A DNA stretch of 64,000 bases from DATFBY01 sp035253585 (GCA_035253585.1 DATFBY010000125.1:1-64000), one strand, 5' to 3'; positions 26,383 through 35,582 are shown, counted from the first letter of the stretch. The notes: generated from the letters alone by a model not told the origin. A program made the numbers and translations.

Positions 26383-28509
26383 TCAGTCAGCCGCCGAGAC
26401 CTCGACCAGATTGTCGTAGAACACGGGGCCGTGTCCCATGTCCGTCTCGCGCTGCGACGTGGTGTCATTCGCGTTCTTCCCGTCGGCCGCGTACTTCCCC
26501 CACCAAATCGACGGCGCCCACACCGTGCCTTCGCGTACGGTAGGCTCGACTCGCGCGGTAGCGACGAACTCACCACGATCGTTGTGCACGACGACACGCG
26601 CGCCGCTCACCAGACTTCGCGGCTCGGCGTCCCGCGGATGAATGACGAGCTCGGGCTCTCGCGCGGCGCGACGCAACGCGTGGATGTTCACGAAGGAAGT
26701 GTTCAGGAACGTGTGCGCCGGCGATGAGATCAGCGTGAGCGGATACCGATGCGCGAGCTCCGGCACGTTCTCTGGAAATTCGTACGGCGGAATGAAGGTA
26801 GGCACCGGATCGAGTCCCATCTCCTTGAGCCGCTCGGAGTAAAACTCGCACTTCCCGCTCGGGGTGGTGAACTCGCCCTCGGCATACGGCAGATACGGCT
26901 TGGGGATGTTCAGGCGAACCCAGCCTCGCTCGAGCAGCGCATCGAGCGTCACTCCGCGCATTCGCTCGTGGAAGACGGATCCGGGCGTCGCACCGGACAG
27001 CGCTTGCTCGATGAGGGTGAGATCGTCATCGCGCAGACACGGATGATCGAGCCCCATTCGCGCCGCGATCAACCTGAAGATCTCGCTGTTAGGCTTCGCC
27101 TCCCCGACCGGGGCAATGGATGGACGATTGAGCGACGCGTAGTGGTGCCCATAGGCGAAGTGCACGTCCCAGTGCTCGAGCTGCGTGGTAGCCGGAAGAA
27201 CGATGTCGGCGTAATCCACGGTGTCCGTCGCGAAGTGCTCGAGAACGACCGTGAAAAGATCTTCTCGCCGCATTCCGCGCAGCACGGCGCCGCGATCCGG
27301 CGCAACCGCGGCGGGGTTCGAGTTGTACACCACCATCGCGCGTACGGGCGGCCCGCCGACTCCGGCATCGCTTCGTGTGAGCGCTTCGCCGAGCCGGATC
27401 ATGTTGATCGTGCGCACCGGCGGCGAGAGGTCGGGCCGCTCGAGAACCGCGGTGTTGAACTTGAAATTCGCGCTGGTGGAGAGCTGTACGCCGCCGCCGT
27501 ATCTGCGCCAATGACCGACCACCGCGGGCAGACAGGCGATGGTGCGCACCGCCATCCCCCCGCCGGCGTGGCGCTGCAATCCGTAGTTCACGCGGATGAA
27601 TGCCGCCTTGGCTCGACCGTACTGCCGAGCGAGCTCGACAATGCGCCGCGCGTCGATCCCCGTGATGGCGGCGACGCGATCGGGATCGTACTCGGCGGCG
27701 CGCGCTCGTAATGCATCCGCACCAAGAGTGTAGCGGTCGATGTAATCGGTGTCCTCCAACTTCTCGGCGAAGATGACGTGCATCATGCCGAGCGCGAGCG
27801 CTGCATCGGTTCCAGGTCGGATGGCGATCCACTCATCGCACTGCGCGCCCGTCCGCGTGCGAAGCGGATCGATCGCCAGGATCGGCGCGCCACGCTTCCG
27901 GGCCTCGAGCACGAACGGCCAGAGGTGCGGGTTCGACGTCAGCGTGTTCGTGCCCCAGAGCAGAACCAGATCGCTCTCGGGAAGTCCTTCTCCATCCGCG
28001 CCGATGTTCGCGCCGACGGTCATGCGCATTCCGACACCGCCCGCGATCGAGCAGATGGTGCGATCCAGCTTGGACGCGCCGAGCAGATGGAAGAAGCGGC
28101 GATCCATCGATTGCGCCTGCACGTAGCCCATCGTGCCGGCGTACGAGTAGGGAAGGATGGCCTGTGGTCCATCGGAGGAACGTGCGATCGCGGACAATCG
28201 GGACGCGATCTCATCGATCGCTTCGTCCCATGAGATCGGCTCGAAGCGTCCTTCACCTTTTGCGCCCACGCGTTTCAGGGGTCTAGTTAGGCGCTCGGCA
28301 TGGTACGTGCGCTCGACGTACCGGTTCACCTTCGCGCAGAGAAATCCTTGCGTGAAGGGGTGGTCAGGGTCGCCGGCCACGCGCACCGCCTTTCCGTTCT
28401 CGACGGTGACGAGCATGGCACAAGTGTCGGGGCAGTCATGCGGGCACGCGCCGCGCACGACACCTGACACGGGGAGGGGAGGGATGCTTCGCACGGCCGC
28501 TGTTGCCAC
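26383..28509 (-). CDS. Molybdopterin oxidoreductase (DMSO reductase superfamily)
   Basis: A single-chain enzyme of about 708 residues. The N-terminal 4Fe-4S motif is CPHDCPDTC with a fourth Cys in GFLCAKVN. The molybdopterin domains show LLWGTNTLTSNP, PILAIDPLRTRTG, YNSNPAAVAPD and a late C-terminal dinucleotide-binding domain (LTLISSPAHTFLNTSF, GARVVVHNDRGEF). The Mo ligand may be the Cys of TICSIAGG, but I cannot prove it. There is no Tat signal and no neighbouring iron-sulphur or membrane subunit, so it is probably cytoplasmic. Substrate unknown. Start choice (GTG 28509 or GTG 28494) is uncertain. Confidence 0.88.
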   Translation of the reverse strand: MATAAVRSIPPLPVSGVVRGACPHDCPDTCAMLVTVENGKAVRVAGDPDHPFTQGFLCAKVNRYVERTYHAERLTRPLKRVGAKGEGRFEPISWDEAIDEIASRLSAIARSSDGPQAILPYSYAGTMGYVQAQSMDRRFFHLLGASKLDRTICSIAGGVGMRMTVGANIGADGEGLPESDLVLLWGTNTLTSNPHLWPFVLEARKRGAPILAIDPLRTRTGAQCDEWIAIRPGTDAALALGMMHVIFAEKLEDTDYIDRYTLGADALRARAAEYDPDRVAAITGIDARRIVELARQYGRAKAAFIRVNYGLQRHAGGGMAVRTIACLPAVVGHWRRYGGGVQLSTSANFKFNTAVLERPDLSPPVRTINMIRLGEALTRSDAGVGGPPVRAMVVYNSNPAAVAPDRGAVLRGMRREDLFTVVLEHFATDTVDYADIVLPATTQLEHWDVHFAYGHHYASLNRPSIAPVGEAKPNSEIFRLIAARMGLDHPCLRDDDLTLIEQALSGATPGSVFHERMRGVTLDALLERGWVRLNIPKPYLPYAEGEFTTPSGKCEFYSERLKEMGLDPVPTFIPPYEFPENVPELAHRYPLTLISSPAHTFLNTSFVNIHALRRAAREPELVIHPRDAEPRSLVSGARVVVHNDRGEFVATARVEPTVREGTVWAPSIWWGKYAADGKNANDTTSQRETDMGHGPVFYDNLVEVSAAD

Positions 28510-28594
28510 GTGGCGTGTCCCGGAATGGTGGCTACGGCGCAAGCTAACTCCATGCGAGTGAAGCACCAAGACGCCGAACGTTTCCGGCCGACTC

Positions 28595-28624
28595 TTGACA
28601 CCCACTTCGCGCGCCGCAGATTTC
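28595..28624 (+). promoter_or_regulatory. Possible -35 box (TTGACA) of the small lipoprotein gene
   Basis: TTGACA at 28595-28600 lies 106 bp before the ATG at 28701. The bases 16-17 bp downstream (CAGATTT) are a poor -10 match. It overlaps the N-terminal flank of the divergent oxidoreductase frame. Confidence 0.25.
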
Positions 28625-28700
28625 CTGCCGCTCGAACGGGCCTGCCGTCGCGGGCACGATCGGGTAAGTACGTACGGTCCCCCAATTAAGGAGAACCCTG

Positions 28701-28898
28701 ATGAAGCGCCTGGCCGTTCTCACAGCCGTGCTCGTGCTCGCTGCCTGCAAGTCGGGCGACGACGCGGCGACCGACACCGCCGCGGCTGTAGCTCCGCCGC
28801 CGGCGATGGCTCCCGCCCCCGCCGACACCGGTATGAAGATGGACACGGCAAAGATGGCGGACACCGCCAAGATGGACACGACCAAGAAGACGCCCTGA
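28701..28898 (+). CDS. Small lipoprotein with Asp/Thr/Lys/Met-rich tail
   Basis: This 65-residue protein has a clear lipoprotein signal (KRLAVLTAVLVLAAC, Cys16) and a strong ribosome site AAGGAG 8 bp before the ATG. The mature part is Ala/Pro-rich followed by a quasi-repeat of DTxKM units (GMKMDTAKMADTAKMDTTKK). It has no known domain. Isolated between divergent and convergent neighbours, with a textbook terminator right after, it is a free-standing and probably well expressed gene. Function unknown. Confidence 0.8.
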   Translation: MKRLAVLTAVLVLAACKSGDDAATDTAAAVAPPPAMAPAPADTGMKMDTAKMADTAKMDTTKKTP

Positions 28899-28917
28899 CC
28901 GGGGTCTCTGGAACGCG

Positions 28918-28949
28918 AAAAGGGCGCGCCGAGCTGGCGCGCCCTTTTT
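28918..28949. terminator. Bidirectional intrinsic terminator
   Basis: A 10-bp stem AGGGCGCGCC (28921-28930) and GGCGCGCCCT (28936-28945) with a 5-base loop is flanked by AAAA on the left and TTTTT on the right, so it can stop transcription from both sides. It ends the lipoprotein gene and the minus-strand operon that finishes at 28951. Confidence 0.9.
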
Positions 28950-28950
28950 G

Positions 28951-29952
28951 TCATCTATGCTCCTTCCACCATCGGTAAGATTCCGGGATCCCGCTCTCCG
29001 GGCGCACTGGCGGAGACCATCCGAGCTCTCGGCGCGCGCGCTCGGACGTGAACGGATTGTCGCGACTCAGAAACGCGAGCGACCCACCCGCGTGCTGCGC
29101 CACGGCGTTTCCGCGAATGACAGCGATCGCGGCGCGCATGATGTCGACGCCCAGCTTGGCCGCGCCATACGGCACGCTCACGGTCACGATGCTCTTCCCG
29201 AGCCCCTCGCCGGCAAGCTCGATGAACCGCGCGACGGTGACGTCGTAGTCGTTCGCCAGGTTGTACGCCTGACCACCGGCGGAATCAGTGGCGATGGCGC
29301 GCACGGCACCGTCGGCCACATTGGCCGCATGCACGACCGGAACCGTGGTACGTCCCCCGTTGACGAGTGGAAAAAAGCCGAGCCGAAGTAGGCGAGCGAC
29401 GCGCGGCGTGAACTGGCGATCCCGCTTTCCATAGATGACGTCCGGCCGAACGGCGGTCGCCCAGACCTGCCCGCGCGCGTGCGCATCGCGCACCAGCAGC
29501 TCCGACTCGCGCTTCGAGCGCGCGTAGTACGCGCCTTCGGGAAGCGGGCACGTGTCCTTCGACTCATCCGTCGGCGTGGTACCGTAGCGTGTCTCCGGAC
29601 CGTACACCGCGACGCTGCTCACTTGCAGGAGTCGCGCGCCGCTCGACGCGGCCGCTTCGATCGCGTTTCGCGTTCCCTCGACGTTCGGGATGCGATACTC
29701 GTCGTAGTCGTTACGATTCGGCGTGATCATGGCCGCGGCGTGGAAGATCGCCTCGGTTCCCGTGGCCGCGCGCACGAACGCATCGCGGTCGAGGATGTCG
29801 CCGCGCGAGAGCTCGGCGCCGAGGTCGCTCAGCCAGGTCGCGCGCGAAGGGTCCCGCACCAGCGCGCGCACCTGCCATCCGTCTTTCCTCAATCGCTCGA
29901 CAATGTGGGAACCGACGAGGCCCGTTGCGCCGGTGACGAGCGCCCTCGGCAT
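28951..29952 (-). CDS. NAD(P)-dependent epimerase/dehydratase (extended SDR)
   Basis: The N-terminal Rossmann motif is LVTGATGLVGSHIVERL. The catalytic Tyr-Lys pair is in AYYARSKRESE and the substrate domain follows, for 333 residues in all. It belongs to the extended SDR group that includes nucleotide-sugar epimerases and dihydroflavonol-reductase-like or sterol-dehydrogenase-like enzymes. The position of the active-site motif VSSVAVYGP supports this, but the substrate cannot be told. The ATG at 29952 overlaps the YgfZ-like stop by one base (TGATG), and it is the last gene of the 29-37 kb operon. Confidence 0.85.
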   Translation of the reverse strand: MPRALVTGATGLVGSHIVERLRKDGWQVRALVRDPSRATWLSDLGAELSRGDILDRDAFVRAATGTEAIFHAAAMITPNRNDYDEYRIPNVEGTRNAIEAAASSGARLLQVSSVAVYGPETRYGTTPTDESKDTCPLPEGAYYARSKRESELLVRDAHARGQVWATAVRPDVIYGKRDRQFTPRVARLLRLGFFPLVNGGRTTVPVVHAANVADGAVRAIATDSAGGQAYNLANDYDVTVARFIELAGEGLGKSIVTVSVPYGAAKLGVDIMRAAIAVIRGNAVAQHAGGSLAFLSRDNPFTSERARRELGWSPPVRPESGIPESYRWWKEHR

Positions 29953-31019
29953 CAGAGCTGGAAGGGGAGCGCGGCGACGTCAGCGGTAGCTTCGCCGCCT
30001 TCCCACCGCACCGAAACGGTGGTGCCGGGCTCGATCTCGCGGCGCACCATGGCGATCGCGATCGCTCCGAGCCGCGGAGAGAGCGCGCTGCTTCGGACCT
30101 CGCCCACCGGCTTGCCTAACGAGTCCTGCAGCTCGGCCCGGCTCGGCGGCGGCTCGGCGCGGCCACACAAGAGCCCGCGCAAGTGGCGATTGACGTGACC
30201 ACGGAAGTGCACGCGCGCGACGACTTCTTGTCCGGTGTAGCAGCCCTTGGTGTACGAGATGGCGTGCAGCTCCTCGAGGTTGGCCTCCTGCGGAATGGTG
30301 CTGTCGTCCATGTCCACGCCCCATTCCGGACGGCCCGCTTCGATGCGAGCAACTTCCCACGCGAGCAATCCGGCGGGCGTCGCACCGGCTTCGTGAAGCC
30401 GTCGCCACGTGTCGGCGAATGCGTCGGCGGGGAGAAAGATCTCGTAGCCGTCGAGACCCGCGTCGGGCACTCTCGCTGCAAACGATTGGGCCACGGTCGC
30501 GCTCTCGATGTGCGAATACGGCTGCAAGTCCTCGAGCGCGGCGGCGTCGAGATCGAGGACCTTCGCCACGATGTCGCGCGCGCGGACACCGAAGACACCG
30601 ATTTGCCGAATGGTGGCGGATTCGTCGCGATACGGTGCGACGCGCGGGTTCACGTACTTCCGTATCATCGACATCCAGCCTTCATGTGCGCGAACCGGAG
30701 TGTCGATCAGCAAGCGATCGCCGTGCGAGAAGATCCGCACGTCGGCGATGATCTTCCCCTTCGGCGTCAGCGCGGCCGCGTAGAGACCTTGACCGCGACT
30801 GATGGCATCGACGTCATTGGTCACCAGTCCGGTCAGCATCTCGCTGGCCTTGGTGCCTTCGATACGCATACGGCCCCGCGCACTTCGATCGATCAGCATC
30901 GCGCCGCGACGGAGCGAGGCGTACTCGCCGGCGATGTCGCCGTAGTGCATTACGACCGGACGACCGGCGATGTCGCCGACGTTCGGAAAGCCATTGCTGA
31001 GCGCGGCGTGAACGGTCAT
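29952..31019 (-). CDS. YgfZ/GcvT-like folate-binding protein
   Basis: The diagnostic YgfZ signature KGCYTGQE with its conserved Cys is present near residue 255 of a 355-residue protein. The fold resembles aminomethyltransferase GcvT. YgfZ proteins bind tetrahydrofolate and help assemble or repair iron-sulphur enzymes, which suits the Fe-S protein GlcF encoded upstream. The start ATG 31019 overlaps the HAD gene stop (ATGA). Upstream codons in the same frame are Arg-rich and lie inside the HAD gene, so I do not count them. Confidence 0.88.
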   Translation of the reverse strand: MTVHAALSNGFPNVGDIAGRPVVMHYGDIAGEYASLRRGAMLIDRSARGRMRIEGTKASEMLTGLVTNDVDAISRGQGLYAAALTPKGKIIADVRIFSHGDRLLIDTPVRAHEGWMSMIRKYVNPRVAPYRDESATIRQIGVFGVRARDIVAKVLDLDAAALEDLQPYSHIESATVAQSFAARVPDAGLDGYEIFLPADAFADTWRRLHEAGATPAGLLAWEVARIEAGRPEWGVDMDDSTIPQEANLEELHAISYTKGCYTGQEVVARVHFRGHVNRHLRGLLCGRAEPPPSRAELQDSLGKPVGEVRSSALSPRLGAIAIAMVRREIEPGTTVSVRWEGGEATADVAALPFQL

Positions 31020-31657
31020 CCGACGTGCTCTGTGCGCCGGTCTCGCAGTTCGTCCAGCGATGCGAGGTCGCGCGCGGGCAGGTCGTCTTCGACGACGATG
31101 CAACGCAGGCCGGCTGCTCGCGCGGCTTGCGCGCCAGGCTCGCCATCTTCGAGGGCCAGCACGGCGTCCCGTCTCACGTTGCCGCGGCGGTTAAGTCGGC
31201 TCAGCGCGCGCTCGTAAGGCGCGGCGGCGGGCTTGGCGGGTGCGTCCTCCGCCGCGATCACAAACTCCACCAGCGCGTCGAGACCCGACAGCGTGAGCAT
31301 GACGTCGGCGTCCGAGCGACGAGCACGGGTCACGACGGCGACGCGCGCTGACTGACGCGCGCTCTCGAGGAGCTCCCGCGCGCCGGGCACGAGCGTGATC
31401 CCCCGGCGGAGTGCGTCCGCGAAGCGACGCGACGCCCCGAACGCAATGAGGTCCGCGCCGGTCGTGTCGATCGTTAGGCGCTCGTCTCGAACGAGCCGCC
31501 CGACACGTGCGTGCAGTGGCATCCCGCGCCCTGCATCGATCACGTCACTCGGCACCGAGAGCTCGTGCTCGCGCAGCGCTGCCGAGAGCGCGTCACGCCA
31601 GAGCGGCTCCGTTTCGACAACCACGCCTTCGAGCTCGAGAAGCAGCGCGTCGACCAT
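31016..31657 (-). CDS. HAD-superfamily protein with Glu-x-Glu in place of catalytic Asp-x-Asp
   Basis: Length (213) and layout are those of a phosphoglycolate-phosphatase-like HAD protein: motif I at the N-terminus, a helical cap, motif II VAVVTRAR, the Lys in APAKPAAAPYERAL, and a motif III-like ALEDGEPGAQAARAAG. However, motif I reads LLLELEGVVVETE where active enzymes have FDLDGTLVDTE. Both Asp residues, including the nucleophile, are Glu, encoded by GAG and GAA. The protein is thus probably inactive as a phosphatase or does other chemistry. It lies directly beside glcDEF, where a glycolate-generating phosphatase would be expected. Confidence 0.8.
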   Translation of the reverse strand: MVDALLLELEGVVVETEPLWRDALSAALREHELSVPSDVIDAGRGMPLHARVGRLVRDERLTIDTTGADLIAFGASRRFADALRRGITLVPGARELLESARQSARVAVVTRARRSDADVMLTLSGLDALVEFVIAAEDAPAKPAAAPYERALSRLNRRGNVRRDAVLALEDGEPGAQAARAAGLRCIVVEDDLPARDLASLDELRDRRTEHVG

Positions 31658-31687
31658 GCCGAAAGCTACTGTCGTCGCGGCACGCCG

Positions 31688-32962
31688 TCACCGCGCGGCG
31701 TACGAGGCGTCGAGAAGCTCGACAGGGTGGGCGACACGGGTGGCCGATCTCGCCTGGCGCAGCCCCGCGCCGATCTGCATGAGGCATCCGGGGTTACCCG
31801 TTGCAACGATCTCCGCGCGGGTCGCCGCAATGTGCTCGAGCTTCGGCGCGAGGACGACGCGCGACAGCTCCGGCTCGACCAGGTTGTAGATCCCGGCGCT
31901 TCCGCAGCAATGCTCCGCGCCTTCGAGCGGCACCAGCTCGAGCCCCGGAATTCTTCGAAGCATCTCGATCGGCGCGCTGGCAATCCGCTGCGCATGGAGC
32001 AGATGGCAGGGCGCGTCGTACGTGACGCGCTGATTGATCGGCGCCCCATCCTCCGGGCCGGCGGCCGCGAGCAGCTCGCTCACATCGCGCACGCGCTCCG
32101 CGACGGCCGCCGCGCGCTCATGCCACGCGGGATCGCCGGCGAGCAGGTGGCTGTACTCCTTCATGGCCGAGCCACAGCCTGCCGCGTTGACGACGATGAA
32201 GTCCGCACCCGACTGCTCGAACGCCGCGATGTTGTGACGAGCCAGCTCACGCGCGGTGTCCAAATCGCCCGCGTGGGCGTGTAGCGCGCCGCAGCAGCGC
32301 TGCCCCTGTGCCTGACGAGCGACATAGCCGTTCACGGCGAGGGTCCGTCGAGTGGCGCGGTGTGTATGGTCGAAGAGTCCGGCCATGACGCACCCCTCGA
32401 GCAGAGCGACCGTTCCACGCGTCGCAACGGCACGCGGCTCGTAATCACGAGCTCGCACCGCGGGCGCGCTCGACGCCAGCATCGCCATGGCAAACCCAGC
32501 CTTGCCCGGTAGGCGGGAGAGCAGGGCGGCAATCCCCAGTGCGCGAAAGAGACGCGCACCAGCCAGCGCGATCGACAGCAGCGCGGGATGCGCGAACGTC
32601 CACAGAATCAGCCGCGCGACGAGCGGAATTTCCCTGGCCGCGCCGATTGTCGCGCGCGTGGCTTCGAGTAGCTCGCCATACGGTACTCCGGATGGGCACG
32701 CAGTCTCGCATGCGCGGCAGCCGAGGCAACGCTCGATGTGCGTGTGCACGCTGGCGTCGTTAGGCGCCAGCTCACCTTCCACCACCGACCGCATCAGCAG
32801 AATGCGGCCACGCGGGCTGTCGTTCTCGTCGCCTAACGCGAGATACGTCGGACACGCCTGAAGACAAAACCCGCAGTGCACGCAGGTCATGATCCCCGGC
32901 ACCGCCGCCGCCAATGGCGTGCCGGGAATGGCGCAAGCCGGACGTGACTCGGCTACGCTCAT
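31688..32962 (-). CDS. glcF: Glycolate oxidase iron-sulphur subunit GlcF
   Basis: This 424-residue protein has two N-terminal ferredoxin-type clusters (CVHCGFCLQACP and CLGCRACETACPSG) and two CCG-type domains (QRCCGALH and HCCGSAGIYN), the standard GlcF/LutA-like arrangement. It passes electrons from the flavin subunits toward the quinone pool at the inner membrane. ATG 32962 overlaps the glcE stop (ATGA); a far longer reading upstream is out of frame with glcE and not real. It forms the D-E-F complex with the next two genes. Confidence 0.92.
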   Translation of the reverse strand: MSVAESRPACAIPGTPLAAAVPGIMTCVHCGFCLQACPTYLALGDENDSPRGRILLMRSVVEGELAPNDASVHTHIERCLGCRACETACPSGVPYGELLEATRATIGAAREIPLVARLILWTFAHPALLSIALAGARLFRALGIAALLSRLPGKAGFAMAMLASSAPAVRARDYEPRAVATRGTVALLEGCVMAGLFDHTHRATRRTLAVNGYVARQAQGQRCCGALHAHAGDLDTARELARHNIAAFEQSGADFIVVNAAGCGSAMKEYSHLLAGDPAWHERAAAVAERVRDVSELLAAAGPEDGAPINQRVTYDAPCHLLHAQRIASAPIEMLRRIPGLELVPLEGAEHCCGSAGIYNLVEPELSRVVLAPKLEHIAATRAEIVATGNPGCLMQIGAGLRQARSATRVAHPVELLDASYAAR

Positions 32963-34128
32963 TCGGCGCCTCCGAGAATGCCGGGATTCAGCACGTGCAT
33001 CGGATCGAACCGCTCCTTCACGCCGCGCGAGAGTCGATCCGCAACCGCGCTCGACACCCCAGCCGTCGACCACGCACGCGCCGGTAGCCGCTCGTAGACC
33101 ACTCGGCCGCCGAAAGAGCGCGCCGCATGCATGAGCGGCTCCAACTCCTCTTCGTGCTCGTACGGAACCACGACGCGCGCGAGTCCGCGTGACGGGCTCC
33201 CCGTCGCGTACGCGTCGGCCCGTGCGCCTAACGAGTTCATCGCCGCGCGCCAGCATTGCTCGAAGTACGACGGGGCGCGAGAAAACCGAGCGACAGCCGC
33301 GTGCCTGGGCTCTGCCGCGCGAAGGGTCTCCCACACCGCATCGCTCACCGCTGCGACCTCGCCCAGCGCCGACAACACGTCGCGTTGCGCGGTGACGACC
33401 CTTTCGTTGCCGGCCATGCGCGCCAGCAGCACAGGTTGGCGTCCCATGCCGAGTCGTGCCGCGATCGATGCGCTGACACACTCGAGCGCGATGGGCGCGA
33501 TGCGCGCCGCGCGCACCGCGCGGAGCTGCGCGCCGAACGACTCGGGGTCCTCACGTAACGTGAGCGCGTACGTCTGTCGGAGCTCGGGGAGCGCACGAAG
33601 CCGAACCGTCACTTCGGTGATGACGCCCAGCGTCCCCCACGAGCCAGTGAAAAGCCGCGTCAGATCGAATCCGGCGACGTTCTTCACCACCCGTCCTCCC
33701 GACCGAACGATCGCTCCAGAACCGGTCACGGTCTCGAGACCGAGCACCTGGTCGCGCGGTCCGCCGTAAGCGTGCGCGAGCGGGCCGCTCGACGACGTGG
33801 CGATCGTAGCGCCTAACGAGCCGGTCTGAACGCCGAACGGCTCCAGCGGCAGCCACTGATGCTCCGCGGCCGTCGCCGCTCGAATCTCCTCCAACGTAGT
33901 CCCCGCGCGCGCAGTGAGCGTAAGATCGCCCGGCGTGTACTCCACGATGCCGCGAAGATTGTTCAGCTTGAGCATCGTCGCGGCGCGCACCGGTCGTCCC
34001 GCGTCGAGCCAGGTTCCGGCGCCCACGATTCTGAGTGCGACGCCACGGTCCGCCGCATCCATCACGCGCTCGCGAATCTCGGCCGTGTTGGCCGTGCCGC
34101 TGTCAGCGACACCCGGAATTCGGTTCAC
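32959..34128 (-). CDS. glcE: Glycolate oxidase FAD-binding subunit GlcE
   Basis: This 389-residue protein has a PCMH-type FAD-binding domain. It shows VGAGTWLDAGRP, the diphosphate-binding loop PLEPFGVQTGSLGATIATSSSGP, RDQVLGLETV and GRVVKNVAGFDLTRLFTGSWGTLGVI, which is the GlcE hallmark. The C-terminus ends with KERFDPMHVLNPG. GTG 34128 overlaps the glcD stop (GTGA), fixing the start and showing coupling. With GlcD and GlcF it oxidises glycolate to glyoxylate. Confidence 0.92.
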   Translation of the reverse strand: MNRIPGVADSGTANTAEIRERVMDAADRGVALRIVGAGTWLDAGRPVRAATMLKLNNLRGIVEYTPGDLTLTARAGTTLEEIRAATAAEHQWLPLEPFGVQTGSLGATIATSSSGPLAHAYGGPRDQVLGLETVTGSGAIVRSGGRVVKNVAGFDLTRLFTGSWGTLGVITEVTVRLRALPELRQTYALTLREDPESFGAQLRAVRAARIAPIALECVSASIAARLGMGRQPVLLARMAGNERVVTAQRDVLSALGEVAAVSDAVWETLRAAEPRHAAVARFSRAPSYFEQCWRAAMNSLGARADAYATGSPSRGLARVVVPYEHEEELEPLMHAARSFGGRVVYERLPARAWSTAGVSSAVADRLSRGVKERFDPMHVLNPGILGGAE

Positions 34129-35567
34129 GCCTCGACCTCGGCTGACTTCCGCCGCGGGCGTGTGCCATGCCATTCCCTGCAGCTGTGCAGCGGAACGACT
34201 TTCCCCGGATTGGCGCGCCGCGCTGGATCGAAGACGTCGCGCAAGCGACACTGCGCATCGAGCGAATCCGCGGAGAAGACGAGTGGCATGTACTCGAGCT
34301 TGTCGAGTCCGATACCGTGCTCGCCGGTGATGGTACCACCTGCTTCAATGCACGCGTGCATGATCTCGCGCATCGCCAGGTGCACGCGATGCGTCTGATC
34401 AGCGTCGCGCGAATCGTAGCCGATGTTCGGATGCAGGTTCCCGTCGCCGGCATGAAAGACGTTGCAGATCATCACGCGATGCCGTTCGCCGATCGCGCCG
34501 ACGCGGGCGAGCACTTCCGGAAGCTTCGTGCGAGGAATGACGGCATCCTGTACCACCAAATCGGGGGCAATGCGCCCCATGGCTCCGAACGCTTTCTTGC
34601 GGCCCTGCCAAAGCCGCGCGCGCTCGGCGGCATCCACGGCCACGCGCACACCACGCGCGCCTGCTTCGCGGCAGAGCTGCTCGATGCGCGCAACGTCGGC
34701 ATCGATTCCGGCCGCCAACCCGTCGAGCTCCACCAACAGAACCGCACCCGCATCGACCGGATAACCCGCCGCGTAGATGGACGCCTCGACCGCGCGCACG
34801 GTCGGCCCGTCCATCATCTCGAGCGCCGCCGGGATGATTCCCGTGGCGATGATCGCCGAGACGGCGCGGGCGCCGGCGTCGATCGTGACGAAATCGGCGA
34901 GCAGTGTGCGCACCGCTTCTGGATCGGGAGTCAGTCGCACCGTCACCTGCAGCGCGATTCCAAAGCATCCTTCCGACCCGACGAACGCGCCTAACAAGTC
35001 GTACCCCTCACGCTCTCCGTCGGCGGAGCCGAGAGTGACGATCTCGCCGTCCGGCAGAATGACTTCCAGCTCCAAAACGTGGTTGAGCGTCACGCCGTAC
35101 TTGAGGCAATGCGGTCCGCCCGAATTCTCGGCAACGTTGCCACCGATGGTACAGGCAGTCTGGCTGGAGGGATCCGGAGCGTAGTGCAATCCGAACTCGC
35201 CGGCCGCCCGCGTGAGCGTCGCGTTCACCGCGCCGGGCTCGACGACAGCAAGATGGTTCTCGGGATCGATGCGCAGGATCCGGTTGAGACGATTGAGCCC
35301 GATGAGCACCGCCTCCCCTTCGGCCAGCGCTCCAGCCGAAAGACCAGTGCCCGCACCCCGCGGCACGAATGGGACGTCGGCCGCGGCGAGTGTGCGCACC
35401 AACGAGATCAACTGCTCGCGCGTGTCCGGAAAGACGGCGAGCCGCGGACGCTTGCGATACGTCGGCAGTCCGTCGGCGCTGTAGACGATGAGCTCGCTCG
35501 GACGCGTGAGCACGCGCTTCTCACCGACGATACCGGCCAAGGTGCGAACCAGGACGTCGTTCGTCAT
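34125..35567 (-). CDS. glcD: Glycolate oxidase catalytic FAD subunit GlcD
   Basis: This 480-residue protein belongs to the FAD-linked oxidase family. The PCMH domain has VPRGAGTGLSAGAL and PSSQTACTIGGNVAENSGGPHCLKYG. The C-terminal FAD-oxidase domain has FHAGDGNLHPNIGYD and GEHGIGLDKLEYM. It is of normal size for GlcD and starts at an ATG at 35567. The order D-E-F with 4-bp overlaps is the classical glycolate oxidase operon. Related D-lactate dehydrogenases share this fold, but the GlcE neighbour favours glycolate. Glycolate probably arises from a phosphoglycolate or salvage route not visible here. Confidence 0.92.
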   Translation of the reverse strand: MTNDVLVRTLAGIVGEKRVLTRPSELIVYSADGLPTYRKRPRLAVFPDTREQLISLVRTLAAADVPFVPRGAGTGLSAGALAEGEAVLIGLNRLNRILRIDPENHLAVVEPGAVNATLTRAAGEFGLHYAPDPSSQTACTIGGNVAENSGGPHCLKYGVTLNHVLELEVILPDGEIVTLGSADGEREGYDLLGAFVGSEGCFGIALQVTVRLTPDPEAVRTLLADFVTIDAGARAVSAIIATGIIPAALEMMDGPTVRAVEASIYAAGYPVDAGAVLLVELDGLAAGIDADVARIEQLCREAGARGVRVAVDAAERARLWQGRKKAFGAMGRIAPDLVVQDAVIPRTKLPEVLARVGAIGERHRVMICNVFHAGDGNLHPNIGYDSRDADQTHRVHLAMREIMHACIEAGGTITGEHGIGLDKLEYMPLVFSADSLDAQCRLRDVFDPARRANPGKVVPLHSCREWHGTRPRRKSAEVEA

Positions 35568-35582
35568 GCTGCTCTCGTCATG

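Noticed and set aside
28491..28605. ATG 28605 as start of the oxidoreductase
   Set aside because: The added residues are Arg/Ser/His-rich and precede the normal Fe-S N-terminus by too much; GTG 28509 or 28494 is closer.
31016..31657. Frameshift or sequencing error as explanation for Glu-x-Glu in the HAD-like gene
   Set aside because: The frame is intact throughout and both codons (GAG, GAA) differ from Asp codons at the third base, which would need two separate errors.
32963..33481. Extension of GlcF upstream of ATG 32962
   Set aside because: It lies within glcE in another frame and has no ferredoxin-type sequence. The ATGA overlap fixes the start.
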